Origin: Pseudomonadota bacterium | Lineage (GTDB): Bacteria > Desulfobacterota > Desulfobulbia > Desulfobulbales > JAGXFP01 | Direction: 5' to 3' | NCBI GenBank assembly: GCA_018814305.1 | Contig: JAHJAA010000045.1 | Location: 1 to 64,000 of the forward strand | Length of the DNA stretch: 64,000 nucleotides | Shown here: piece after piece, positions 34,985 to 43,985 of the stretch | How positions within the stretch are numbered: position 1 is the first letter of the stretch | Layout: the number at the start of each line of letters is the position of its first letter | Position numbers and translations under genes: made by a program | Notes under the pieces: generated by a model | What the model was told of the DNA's origin: nothing | What the model saw: the letters and a program-made list of their open reading frames with translations, nothing else | Databases searched by the model: none

Positions 34985-35536
34985 ATGAAAACTTTCCCGA
35001 GAATGATCTGTACCTTAATTGTGACTTTGGCCGCCATCGGCTGGTCAACCATGGCATTTGCCGCCGGTCCCCACGATGCGGATTGTATGGACTGCCACAG
35101 TCCCCATTATGCCAAAGGAAATTTCATTTTTGGGGCAACCCCCAACACCGTTTTGGAAAATCCCGCGTCCAGTCGGACCAGCCCCTCGGTCCAAGGGGTC
35201 GACGCCCTTTGCCTTGGTTGCCATAACGATGATCAGGGAATCATGCCCATTCACCTTTCGACGACCCATCCCACTGGAGTAACTCCCTCCTATGTTACGG
35301 TCCCGACCCAATTGCTCAATAACGGCCAGCTCGTTTGTATCAGCTGTCATAATCCCCACCCGGCCAATTCCAACTATAAATATCTGGTCGTTGATACCAA
35401 TAACGGATCCCAGATGGGTAAATTCTGTGTGGTCTGCCATTCAGAACAGTCCGACCCGGAAATGGTCAATCAAACCCCGGAGATTGTCTTGAACCTTGGT
35501 CCCCGTGCCGAGCCCCGGGTACTGGTCAACAACTGA
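34985..35536 (+). CDS. Periplasmic tetraheme c-type cytochrome (paired CXXCH)
   Basis: A 183-residue exported protein. A signal peptide ends near AFAAG. Four heme c sites are visible: CMDCH, CLGCH, CISCH and CVVCH, arranged like the doubled-CXXCH (Paired_CXXCH) family. Distal His ligands cannot be assigned with confidence. Such proteins shuttle electrons in the periplasm of sulphate reducers and metal reducers. AAGGAG precedes ATG 34985 (GTG 34982 is an alternative). It is followed by a terminator at 35566, which overlaps the ribosome site region of the next gene. Confidence 0.9.
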   Translation: MKTFPRMICTLIVTLAAIGWSTMAFAAGPHDADCMDCHSPHYAKGNFIFGATPNTVLENPASSRTSPSVQGVDALCLGCHNDDQGIMPIHLSTTHPTGVTPSYVTVPTQLLNNGQLVCISCHNPHPANSNYKYLVVDTNNGSQMGKFCVVCHSEQSDPEMVNQTPEIVLNLGPRAEPRVLVNN

Positions 35537-35565
35537 GCAACATCCTCTGCTGTTTGTTCTTTTTT

Positions 35566-35609
35566 GGGGCCGGATTACCTCCCACGAGGTATCCGGCCCC
35601 TTTTTTTTT
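35566..35609 (+). terminator. Terminator after the tetraheme cytochrome
   Basis: GGGGCCGGA/TCCGGCCCC (9 bp), one bulged T, and TACCTC/GAGGTA (6 bp) with loop CCAC, then nine T (35601-35609). The Shine-Dalgarno GAGGT (35610-35614) of the following YkgJ-type gene begins at the very end of the T-run. Confidence 0.9.
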
Positions 35610-35621
35610 GAGGTATTCATT

Positions 35622-36317
35622 ATGGCTGCCGATTCCCAATGCACCCGCTGCGGCACCTGTTGCCGGAATGGAGGGCCGGCCTTACACCAATTGGATAGGG
35701 AGACCGTGGTCAATGGTTTCATTGGCCCGCACCAGATGATTACTATCCGCAAAGGTGAGCCGGTGATCAATCCAATTACCGGCGCACTGGCATATTATGA
35801 GACTGATTTTATCAAAATCAGAGGCCGTGATGCCTCATGGACCTGCCTTTTCTGGCAAGATGACGAAGGATGCGGCATCTACAGTAACCGCCCCCAGGAA
35901 TGCAGTCTCTTGTTCTGTCGAAATCCTGGCCCAGTCACCGAAATCATGGGCCGTAACTTTCTGACCGTTCGAGATCTGATTCCACCGGATGAAAAAATAC
36001 TGACCTATCTGGAAAGGCTTGAGCATGAATGCGGGTACCCCGAAGTGTTTAATCTCATCCAAAAACTAAACACCTCCGACGATCACAACAACATTTCCGC
36101 CCAGTTGACCCATCTCCTCCAAAAAGATATATCGATTCGGTCAGATTTTTATGATACTTATTCAACTATCAGCAATTGGGAATTGTTCATTCTAGGGCGC
36201 CCCCTTTTTAAGGTTCTTGCACCAATGGGGTATCGAATCCATCAGGGAGAGAACGGTCCTTCTTTTTCTAAAGACTCGGATAGCGATCTCAATATTTCGC
36301 ATTCGGACCCGGAATGA
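35622..36317 (+). CDS. YkgJ-type CxxCxxCC cysteine cluster protein
   Basis: A 231-residue protein of the same family as the gene at 16812. The N-terminal cluster is CTRCGTCCRNGGPAL; a second Cys-rich part is WTCLFWQDDEGCGIYSNRPQECSLLFC. The rest (about 120-231) is soluble and uncharacterised. A zinc or Fe-S site is predicted from the family. ATG 35622 is chosen because GAGGT lies 7 bp ahead; the frame is open to 35496 inside the cytochrome gene. The ribosome site lies directly after the cytochrome terminator, so expression probably depends on read-through. Confidence 0.8.
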   Translation: MAADSQCTRCGTCCRNGGPALHQLDRETVVNGFIGPHQMITIRKGEPVINPITGALAYYETDFIKIRGRDASWTCLFWQDDEGCGIYSNRPQECSLLFCRNPGPVTEIMGRNFLTVRDLIPPDEKILTYLERLEHECGYPEVFNLIQKLNTSDDHNNISAQLTHLLQKDISIRSDFYDTYSTISNWELFILGRPLFKVLAPMGYRIHQGENGPSFSKDSDSDLNISHSDPE

Positions 36318-36371
36318 AATGTATTAATTGACAAACACCTTGTAACGGAAATTAATAGAGAACAAAACGAG

Positions 36372-38468
36372 ATGGCGGATCAGGCACGAAAAATCAAAGA
36401 GCTTGAGCAACAAATCGCCATTCTGCAAAAAAAGTTGGCCCGACATAACCATGTCGAACCATTGCCGCAGTTGACCGCCCTGGATTATCGCGTCCTCTTT
36501 GAGCATGCCTTTGACCCGATGTTTGTCCTTGATGCCGACCAGAACTATGTCGATGCCAATCTGCGAGCCGTTGAGCTCATAGAATATGATCGCCAAGAAC
36601 TCCTGACCATGAGTGTTTTCGATTTAATCCCGGAAGAACAACAAGAACGCTCAAGGCAACAATTCTCCCAATTGAAAGCCCGTGGGCATTATGAAAGTTT
36701 TATCGGAAAACTCGTCTGTAAAGACGGGAAACAGCTTGATATTGAAGTCAATTCTTCGGCAATCTATGCCGAAGACAAAATCATCGGCTCCATCGACATC
36801 TGCCGGGATATTACCGAACGGCTCAAAGTAGATGCTGAGATCAAGTCCCGTCTGGAGTCCCTGGTAAATAACCGAACCACCGATCTGGAAAAGACCAACC
36901 GACTCTTAATTGAAAAAATAAAACAACGGCAACTTGCTGAAGAGGCCTGGCAGGCCAGTGAAGATAAACTTCGCCGGATTATTGATAACATGAGGAAGGA
37001 TTATTTCCTTTATTCACGAAATCACTCCGGCGAGTACGCCTATGTCAGTCCTTCCATCCGAGACGTTCTCGGTTACAGTCCTCACACATTTCAACTCCAT
37101 TCGAAGAATTTTCTCACCACGAGTTCGTTGAACGAAAGAGCTCTCAAGGCTATTCACAAGTGCCTCAAAGGACAGCAACAACCTTTTATCGAACAGGAGT
37201 ATTTTGATAAAGATGGTAATATCCATATTCTTGAGCTCAGTGAAGTTCCACTCTATGACGCCAAAGGAAATATTTCAGGGTCTGAGGGAATAGCCCACGA
37301 TATAACCAACCGTAAAAAAATGGAACTGGAACTGCTCAAGACCCAGAAGCTGGAATCAACGGGTCTTCTAGCCGGAGGAATTGCTCATGATTTCAACAAT
37401 ATGCTATCGGCTATCCTGGGCAACATCTCCCTTGCCAAGATCTATGCCGAGCCGGACAGCAAGGTTTATAAAAAATTAGAGGAAACCGAGAAAGCTTCCT
37501 GGCGGGCTCGCGATCTTACTCAACAGCTCCTGACTTTTGCCAAGGGAGGTGCCCCGGTCACCCGACCCGAATCCATTGAACTCATGGTTAAGGATTCGGC
37601 CTGGTTTACCCTCAGGGGCTCGAACGTAAAATGTGACTATACAGCGGAACAAGGGCTGTGGTCTGTGGAAGTTGACGAAGGACAAATCTGTCAGGTAATT
37701 CAGAACATCGCCCATAATGCCGACCAGTGCATGCCGAATGGTGGAACCTTTACCATCCATGCCGAAAATACTGTCATTGATGAAGACTCCATCCTCCCAA
37801 TTGAGGGGGGCCGTTATGTCAAAATTACCTTGACCGATACCGGACCCGGTATCCCCAAAAAAGTTCTCTCAAAGATTTTTGACCCTTACTATACCACCAA
37901 AAAGCAGGGGAGTGGCCTGGGACTAGCCATCAGTTATTCCATAATCAAAAATCATGGAGGACTGCTCACTGCTGAATCAAAGGTGGGTAAAGGCACCACC
38001 TTCCATATCTATCTCCCATTTTCAGGTGTGGTGCCGATCACCACCCACCAGAAAGAAGATCAGGTCATTAGAACCGGCACCGGTCGGATTCTGATCATGG
38101 ATGACGATCAAGTTGTTCGGGAGATCGGCAAAGAAATGTTGGAACATCTGGGCTATCGGCCGGCAACCGCCTCCGATGGGGATCAAGCAATCAAAATGTA
38201 CCGAGAGGCAATGGCTGACAATGCACCTTTTGATGCCGTCATTATGGATCTAACCATCCCCGGCGGAATGGGAGGGCAGGAAACCATGGATCAGCTGCTC
38301 AAAATCGACCCTCTGGTCAAGGGAATTGTTTCCAGCGGCTATGCCAATGACGAGATAATGAATAATTATGAGCAATATGGATTCAAGGCCATTATTCCCA
38401 AGCCATACAAGATTGAACGTTTAGGAATGGTCCTTGACAGTGTCCTCAAAAACAGTCATCGTCCTTAA
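36372..38468 (+). CDS. Hybrid sensor histidine kinase (PAS-PAS-HisKA-HATPase-REC)
   Basis: A 698-residue soluble kinase. Residues 1-35 form a coiled coil; PAS 1 is about 40-155 (VLFEHAFDPMFVLDADQNYVDA); a coiled-coil linker is 155-200; PAS 2 is about 200-320 (DYFLYSRNHSGEYAYVSPSI). The H-box is ESTGLLAGGIAHDFNNMLSA with the phospho-His; the ATPase has IAHNADQCMPNGG, DTGPGIPKKVLSKIFDPYYT and GSGLGLAISYSI. The C-terminal receiver (about 570-690) has ILIMDDDQVV, the phosphoacceptor in VIMDLTIPGG and PKPYK. No transmembrane segment is seen, so it senses a cytoplasmic signal. No partner regulator is adjacent. Confidence 0.93.
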   Translation: MADQARKIKELEQQIAILQKKLARHNHVEPLPQLTALDYRVLFEHAFDPMFVLDADQNYVDANLRAVELIEYDRQELLTMSVFDLIPEEQQERSRQQFSQLKARGHYESFIGKLVCKDGKQLDIEVNSSAIYAEDKIIGSIDICRDITERLKVDAEIKSRLESLVNNRTTDLEKTNRLLIEKIKQRQLAEEAWQASEDKLRRIIDNMRKDYFLYSRNHSGEYAYVSPSIRDVLGYSPHTFQLHSKNFLTTSSLNERALKAIHKCLKGQQQPFIEQEYFDKDGNIHILELSEVPLYDAKGNISGSEGIAHDITNRKKMELELLKTQKLESTGLLAGGIAHDFNNMLSAILGNISLAKIYAEPDSKVYKKLEETEKASWRARDLTQQLLTFAKGGAPVTRPESIELMVKDSAWFTLRGSNVKCDYTAEQGLWSVEVDEGQICQVIQNIAHNADQCMPNGGTFTIHAENTVIDEDSILPIEGGRYVKITLTDTGPGIPKKVLSKIFDPYYTTKKQGSGLGLAISYSIIKNHGGLLTAESKVGKGTTFHIYLPFSGVVPITTHQKEDQVIRTGTGRILIMDDDQVVREIGKEMLEHLGYRPATASDGDQAIKMYREAMADNAPFDAVIMDLTIPGGMGGQETMDQLLKIDPLVKGIVSSGYANDEIMNNYEQYGFKAIIPKPYKIERLGMVLDSVLKNSHRP

Positions 38469-38510
38469 TTATTTCTCCCCGGTTCACCCCAATACCGAAA
38501 CGGATTTTCC

Positions 38511-39896
38511 ATGAAAGTTAAAACCAAAAAAGAACTGGTTGGTAAAGAGGGGACGGTGATCCTTGACACCTTTCGGCGACTTATCCGCCGGAATGCCGTG
38601 GAAAACCTCCTCAAGGTGATCAACAAAACCCATCCAGCTGATATTGCTTGGGTATTCCGTCATTTCACCTCGGATGAACGAAAGTTCGTCTTCAATATTA
38701 TTGCCCAGACCGCTAACGCCGGAGAATTTCTCAGCGAACTCGATCAAGCCATCCTCCTCGAACTTATCGAAAATTTGACCCCACAGTTCATGGTTTCGAT
38801 CTTGAAGGAAGTGGCCTCCGACGATGCTGCCGATATTCTTGAGATTCTTCCTGATTCCTTTGCCGAAGAGACCAGACGTCTCATGGGTAAAGAAGATCGG
38901 GAAGAGGTTGAAGACCTGCTCCAATACCCCCCGGACACCGCTGGTGGAATCATGTCGCCCGACTATATGGCGATGAATGAGGAAATGAGCGTTGGCGATG
39001 CCATCAAAAAACTCCAGGACCTCAGTGAAGAGATGGAGATGGCCTTTTATCTCTATATTACCCGAGGCGAGGAAGGGAAACTGTCCGGAGTCCTTTCCCT
39101 GCGCCAACTGCTGATGCATCCGCCGTACCGGATATTAAAAAACATTATGAATCCCAATGTTCTGGCGGTCACCACCGATACCGACCAAAATGAAGTCGCC
39201 CACATGGTCGCCCAATATAACTTCCTGGCAATTCCGGTTATTGATACCACCTATAAACTGGTGGGAATCGTAACGGTGGATGATGTCATTGATGTCATCA
39301 GAGCTGAAGCCACCGAGGAATTTTTACAGATGGCCGGTGCCGGTAAGGATAGAGAGATCCTTTTAAAATCAACCATTGAAAATGCCATGACGCGGGCCCC
39401 CTGGCTTTTCGCCAGCTGGCTCGGCGGGATCGTCGCCATGGTGATTATCAATGTATTTCAAAATGAACTCAGCAAAGTCCTGGCCCTTGCTTCATTTATC
39501 CCTATCGTCATGGGCATGGGAGGGAACATTGCCACCCAGTCAAGCACCATTGTGGTTCGGGGTATGGCCACCGGCCGGATCAATATGCAGGAATTGACGA
39601 AGATCATTTTAAAGGAAATGCGGGTCGGCCTGCTACTGGGAACGGTCTATGGCCTCTTGTTGGGTGTGCTGGCCCATTTCGGATACGGCGAGATCACGCA
39701 TTTCGGTTTGGTTATCGGACTGTCGGTATTGTTCTCCATGACCCTGGCTGCCACCGTCGGCACCTCGGTTCCCCTGATCATGCGTCGTCTTGATATAGAT
39801 GCAGCCATTGCCACCGGTCCATTTGTCACCACGACCATTGATATTCTGGGAGTATCGGCATATTTTCTAGTGGCCAAATTAATCCTGAGTCTTTAA
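38511..39896 (+). CDS. mgtE: Magnesium transporter MgtE
   Basis: A 461-residue Mg2+ channel. The N-terminal superhelical MgtE_N domain (about 15-125; VLEIL-type helices such as DDAADILEILPDSFAEETRRL) and two CBS domains (about 135-255, IPVIDTTYKLVGIVTVDDVIDVI) form the magnesium sensor. The C-terminal membrane domain (about 285-455) has five hydrophobic segments with GMGGNIATQSSTIVVRGMATG, the family's pore signature. No magnesium riboswitch is seen in the 42 bp before it. Confidence 0.93.
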   Translation: MKVKTKKELVGKEGTVILDTFRRLIRRNAVENLLKVINKTHPADIAWVFRHFTSDERKFVFNIIAQTANAGEFLSELDQAILLELIENLTPQFMVSILKEVASDDAADILEILPDSFAEETRRLMGKEDREEVEDLLQYPPDTAGGIMSPDYMAMNEEMSVGDAIKKLQDLSEEMEMAFYLYITRGEEGKLSGVLSLRQLLMHPPYRILKNIMNPNVLAVTTDTDQNEVAHMVAQYNFLAIPVIDTTYKLVGIVTVDDVIDVIRAEATEEFLQMAGAGKDREILLKSTIENAMTRAPWLFASWLGGIVAMVIINVFQNELSKVLALASFIPIVMGMGGNIATQSSTIVVRGMATGRINMQELTKIILKEMRVGLLLGTVYGLLLGVLAHFGYGEITHFGLVIGLSVLFSMTLAATVGTSVPLIMRRLDIDAAIATGPFVTTTIDILGVSAYFLVAKLILSL

Positions 39897-40066
39897 CGAA
39901 GACGCCGCAGAGGGTATCTTTAGCCAATCGGAGCAGATATTCATTTTGCAAAAAGCTCCATAGGCTACAAATATCATATGCCAAAACCGTATTGGGTCTT
40001 TGGGCCTTTCCTGTGACATGAATCAAGTACAAGACCTTAATCCCCCACTATAAAGCTCCGGACCAA

Positions 40067-41185
40067 ATGCTTTCACATCCCCACCCGCCCCCAAGAAAAT
40101 TTCCAGTCACCCTGGTCATCATCATATTGATTATAGGGGTCTGGTTTTTCAGGGAGAAACAATGGCAAGAGGTGACCAATCCCGAGGCCAGGCCCAGGAT
40201 AGTTACTCCCAGTGGAGAGCTGGCCGCTGAAGAGACCAATACTATCAATGTTTTCAAAGAAGGTTCTCCCTCGGTGGTCTTCATCAACAGTATCGAAGTT
40301 CGCCGTGATTTCTTTTCTCTAAATGTCTATGAAATCCCCAAGGGTACCGGTTCCGGGTTTATTTGGGATACTGACGGACGAATCGTCACCAATTATCATG
40401 TGATCGATGATGCCGCCCGGGTTGAGGTCACCCTGGCGGATAACTCCACCTGGAAAGCCGTCCTGGTCGGGGCAGCACCGGACAAAGACCTTGCTGTCTT
40501 GAAAATCAACGCCCCAGCCGACCGGCTCCAGCCGATATTGGTGGGTGACGCTAAAACCCTGCAGGTTGGACAAAAGGTCTTTGCCATCGGGAATCCCTTC
40601 GGTCTGGATCATACCATGACCGCTGGAATCGTAAGCGCCCTGGGGCGCGAGATTAACTCGGTAGGTGGCAGAACGATTCAAGGTGTCATTCAAACCGACG
40701 CGGCAATCAATCCAGGTAACTCGGGCGGTCCTTTGCTGGACAGTTCCGCCAGACTCATCGGGGTTAACACGGCAATTTACAGTCCATCAGGTGCGAGTTC
40801 GGGGATAGGATTTGCCGTCCCGGTGGAAGAAATCAACCGGGTGGTGCCGCAACTTATTCGATACGGCAAGATGATTCGTCCCGGTTTCGGGGTTACTCTG
40901 GCCGATACCAGAATCGCCGAACGGCTGGGGATAGAAGGGGTACTGATCATTACCGTTCTCCCCGGTAGTGCCGCCGACAAAGCCGGACTGCAGGGAACCC
41001 GGCGAGTCCTTGGAGAAATCATCATGGGGGATATCATCACTTCCGTAAATGATCGGAGAGTCAAAGATTATGACGAGCTCAGAACTATACTGGATGACCA
41101 TCAGGTCGGCGATCTGGTGGTGGTAAAATTAATGCGAAATTCCAAGCAGATGTCGTTATCTGTCAAGTTGGAAGAGGTGGAATGA
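40067..41185 (+). CDS. HtrA/DegS-type membrane-anchored serine protease
   Basis: A 372-residue periplasmic protease. One N-terminal membrane helix (FPVTLVIIILIIGVWFF) anchors a trypsin-like domain with the triad His (IVTNYHVIDDAA), Asp (DKDLAVLKI) and Ser (NPGNSGGPLL), then one PDZ domain (about 285-370; FGVTLADTRIAERLG, VLPGSAADKAGLQG). A single PDZ and membrane anchor resemble DegS. The next gene begins 2 bp after its stop, suggesting coexpression with a NapH-like protein. Confidence 0.9.
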   Translation: MLSHPHPPPRKFPVTLVIIILIIGVWFFREKQWQEVTNPEARPRIVTPSGELAAEETNTINVFKEGSPSVVFINSIEVRRDFFSLNVYEIPKGTGSGFIWDTDGRIVTNYHVIDDAARVEVTLADNSTWKAVLVGAAPDKDLAVLKINAPADRLQPILVGDAKTLQVGQKVFAIGNPFGLDHTMTAGIVSALGREINSVGGRTIQGVIQTDAAINPGNSGGPLLDSSARLIGVNTAIYSPSGASSGIGFAVPVEEINRVVPQLIRYGKMIRPGFGVTLADTRIAERLGIEGVLIITVLPGSAADKAGLQGTRRVLGEIIMGDIITSVNDRRVKDYDELRTILDDHQVGDLVVVKLMRNSKQMSLSVKLEEVE

Positions 41186-41186
41186 A

Positions 41187-42545
41187 ATGACTTGGTGGAC
41201 CAAAGCCATTCGGAGTCTGATCTCCTCCAACGAGGGCGACCAGCTGGATCTCTTCCGAATCTTTCCCGGAGTCAGGAGATTCCTGGCCGCCCGCCATCAC
41301 TATGCCTACATCCGGACCGGGGCTGATGTGCTCTTTGTCCTGGTCGTCGTTTCCGGACTTTTCGGCCCGGCAAGTCCCGATGGCAATATCGCCGTCTTTT
41401 TAACCTGGGGACTCCTCTGGCCCTCCATTGTCCTGAGCTGGTTTTTTGTAGGGCGGATGTGGTGCGGCATCTGTCCTTTTCCCGGTCTCGGCGTTTTTCT
41501 CCAAAGACGCGGTCTGAGCCTGTCCCGGCCGGTTCCTAAATTTCTCCAGAAATACGGGGTCTACACCTCGGTCTTTCTGCTGGCCCTGATCATCTGGATC
41601 GAGGTGGTTGCAGGACTCGACCAATCTCCCAAGGGAACCTCATATCTGGTCATGTCCATCGCCTTTGGTGCGGCACTCCTTGCAGTTCTCTACCCAGGAC
41701 AGGCTTGGTGCCGCCATCTCTGTCCATTGGGCAGGATAAGCGGCGCCGCCGCCACCCTGTCCATCACCGAGTTCCGACCGGATCACAACCGATGCAAGGT
41801 ATGCAAATCATTCGCCTGTAAGCGAGGGAGTAAAAGCAACCGGGGTTGCCCGGTTTATCTGGGGGCCTACAGTGTCCAAAACAATCTCCATTGCCTGATT
41901 TGCGGTCATTGCCTGCCTTTATGTGATCTCGATTCTCCACAACTGCTTTTGCGAAATCCCTACTCTGAACTCATTCGGAACAAGGGCCGTTATATTACCT
42001 GCACCTACATTGTTCCCTTTTTGATTGGTTCGCAATTAGCCAGATTCTTCCGTTTGAAACCGCAATTCGGGATTTTTGAATCATGGATGGGACTCCCCGA
42101 TGCCATGGCCTTCAGCATCCTGCTGGTGACTGGTTTCGGGCTTATTCTGTTGCTGTTACGATTCGGCAGCCGACTCTTCGGGATTACCGAAGATCCGATG
42201 TTCGGTAAATTCTCCCCCCTGGTACCAATCTTTATTCCCATGGCCTTTACCGGAGAACTGGTCTATCGGATGTCATTCTTCGCCTCAGGGGTGGGCGATT
42301 TTCTGCCCACGGTTGGTAATCAATTCGGGATTTCCTGGTTACATGAATTCGTCTTTCGAATTCCTGATTTCCCGATCCAGATCCTCTCCGCATTCTTTAT
42401 GCTCAACGGAGCCATCGCTGGAACCTATATCCTGTGGAGGATGAGCTTGGAGGACTTTGAAGGACTGGTCAGCCTGAAAAACTTTATCATGATCAACTTC
42501 CTGATCATCGCCCTGCTGGTTACTTACCTGGCGGTAATCTTTTAA
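41187..42545 (+). CDS. NapH/MauN-type 4Fe-4S membrane protein
   Basis: A 452-residue polytopic inner-membrane protein. Paired cysteine motifs are MWCGICPFPGLG and WCRHLCPLGR, as in NapH, CcoG and related quinol-oxidising or electron-relay proteins. Two further cysteine clusters are CKVCKSFACKRG...GCPV and CLICGHCLPLCD, the latter close to a 4Fe-4S ferredoxin motif. It probably moves electrons between membrane quinol and a periplasmic acceptor. Its neighbour is a membrane-bound HtrA protease; no reductase is adjacent. Confidence 0.8.
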   Translation: MTWWTKAIRSLISSNEGDQLDLFRIFPGVRRFLAARHHYAYIRTGADVLFVLVVVSGLFGPASPDGNIAVFLTWGLLWPSIVLSWFFVGRMWCGICPFPGLGVFLQRRGLSLSRPVPKFLQKYGVYTSVFLLALIIWIEVVAGLDQSPKGTSYLVMSIAFGAALLAVLYPGQAWCRHLCPLGRISGAAATLSITEFRPDHNRCKVCKSFACKRGSKSNRGCPVYLGAYSVQNNLHCLICGHCLPLCDLDSPQLLLRNPYSELIRNKGRYITCTYIVPFLIGSQLARFFRLKPQFGIFESWMGLPDAMAFSILLVTGFGLILLLLRFGSRLFGITEDPMFGKFSPLVPIFIPMAFTGELVYRMSFFASGVGDFLPTVGNQFGISWLHEFVFRIPDFPIQILSAFFMLNGAIAGTYILWRMSLEDFEGLVSLKNFIMINFLIIALLVTYLAVIF

Positions 42546-42571
42546 GGCCGACCACCCGCAGATACGTTGGC

Positions 42572-42619
42572 ATCAAGAATACAACGGGGCAGGGGACTCT
42601 GTTTCGTTGTATTCTTGAT
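42572..42619. repeat. 15-bp inverted repeat between convergent genes
   Basis: ATCAAGAATACAACG (42572-42586) and CGTTGTATTCTTGAT (42605-42619) form a perfect 15-bp stem with an 18-nt loop between the NapH-like gene and the convergent CNNM-type gene. There is no T-tract. Confidence 0.55.
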
Positions 42620-42624
42620 ATCAA

Positions 42625-43692
42625 CTATCTGCTTACCGCATTCCCCTCCGTGCGTTTTTTTCTCTCCATCTTGGCAAGGGTGCGCATATCCCGGGTTTGA
42701 TCCGACTCATCCATTATTTCCTGCCCGACTATCTCCTCGATAATATCTTCCAGACTGATAACCCCAGTTACACTGCCGTACTCGTCTACAACCACAAAAA
42801 GATGCCGGCGTTTTTCAAAAAAATCCATCATGACCCTGCTGAGCGGAACCGACTCGGGTACAAAATGAACCGGGCGAGAGAGGGCTGAGAGATGCAATGA
42901 ATCCATCCCCCCGGCGGCGGTCTGCATAACATCCTGACGGATAATAATTCCAACGATATTATCAGAATCTTTGTGATAAACCGGGACCCGGCTATGGCGG
43001 TTCCACTGATCTCGATAATTTTCCCAGGCCTGGGCCACAGTAAGGTCGTCACTCAAGGTGAAGGTCACGGTCCGGGGGGTCATCACATCAATCACATATT
43101 TATTCTTGAGATCAAGGATATTCGTGATCACCATTTCCTCCTGACTCCCAATTTCACCGGACTGTTTACTTAAGGCGGCAATGGCGCTGACCTCATCGGC
43201 GGAGACCAGAGGAACTCCGGTTCTTCGAGGGATCAGTCGGGTCAGTGCATGGCAAAAGCGAATGGCCGGATGAAGTATCTTGACCAGGAACATCATGGGA
43301 TAGGCCATGATCGGCGCCAATTCCCGGCAATAGGCGACTCCGATGGTTTTGGGAAATATTTCAGCAAAAACAAGAATGAGCAAGGTGAATATTGCCGAAA
43401 ACAAGCCTAAAATATTCGAACCAAATATCGAAGCGGCCAGGGCTCCAGCCACTGAGGCCCCCATGGTGTTGGCGATGGTGTTCAAGGTAAGAATTGCGGT
43501 AATAGGTTTATGAATTTCTGCTTTTAACTGTTTTAAAATTCGTCCTGAGGCCAGCCCTTTTTTTTCAAGAAGGATAACCTGTCCCATGGGAACTGAGTAC
43601 AGGGCCGCCTCCATCACACTGCAAAGGGCAGAGACCACTATGGCCAGGGTCATCACAATAATCAGTTGGATAATCAAAAAACACCTCATCAT
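42625..43692 (-). CDS. CNNM/CorC-type transporter (DUF21 plus CBS pair)
   Basis: A 355-residue protein with a DUF21 membrane domain (about 1-170, four hydrophobic segments; LALSALC-type helix, SVMEAALYSVPMGQV) and a CBS pair (about 195-320; VMTPRTVTFTLSDDLTV, VPVYHKDSDNIVGIIIRQDV, VVVDEYGSVTGVISLEDIIEEIVG). Family members move Mg2+, Co2+ or other cations. The usual C-terminal CorC_HlyC domain seems absent. Start 43692 is tentative (43725 or 43791 are possible). Confidence 0.85.
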   Translation of the reverse strand: MMRCFLIIQLIIVMTLAIVVSALCSVMEAALYSVPMGQVILLEKKGLASGRILKQLKAEIHKPITAILTLNTIANTMGASVAGALAASIFGSNILGLFSAIFTLLILVFAEIFPKTIGVAYCRELAPIMAYPMMFLVKILHPAIRFCHALTRLIPRRTGVPLVSADEVSAIAALSKQSGEIGSQEEMVITNILDLKNKYVIDVMTPRTVTFTLSDDLTVAQAWENYRDQWNRHSRVPVYHKDSDNIVGIIIRQDVMQTAAGGMDSLHLSALSRPVHFVPESVPLSRVMMDFFEKRRHLFVVVDEYGSVTGVISLEDIIEEIVGQEIMDESDQTRDMRTLAKMERKKRTEGNAVSR

Positions 43693-43985
43693 TTTCGTAT
43701 TGTCGACTGCTGCAGAGACAGTCATTTTATTATGATCCGCAATATACGAACAAAACATCTTCAAATGCACAAAAAAATGTGTATTGGTCAAATACAGCTT
43801 CCAAACAGACCGGTTTTATTGGAATAGACCGGGGAAATACCGATTGAATCTGCTATAGTGAGGCCGCTGCAAACTAGTACAATTAAACCGAATAGATCAA
43901 CCGCGACCACAGATTCCGTCTTTTATGAAAGCCGGAATGAGATCAGGAGCGTTTTGATTACGGTAGACCCTCTGCTGGAGATTTT

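Noticed and set aside
38469-38510. Magnesium riboswitch before mgtE
   Set aside because: Only 42 bp separate mgtE from the preceding gene, too short for a known Mg2+ riboswitch.
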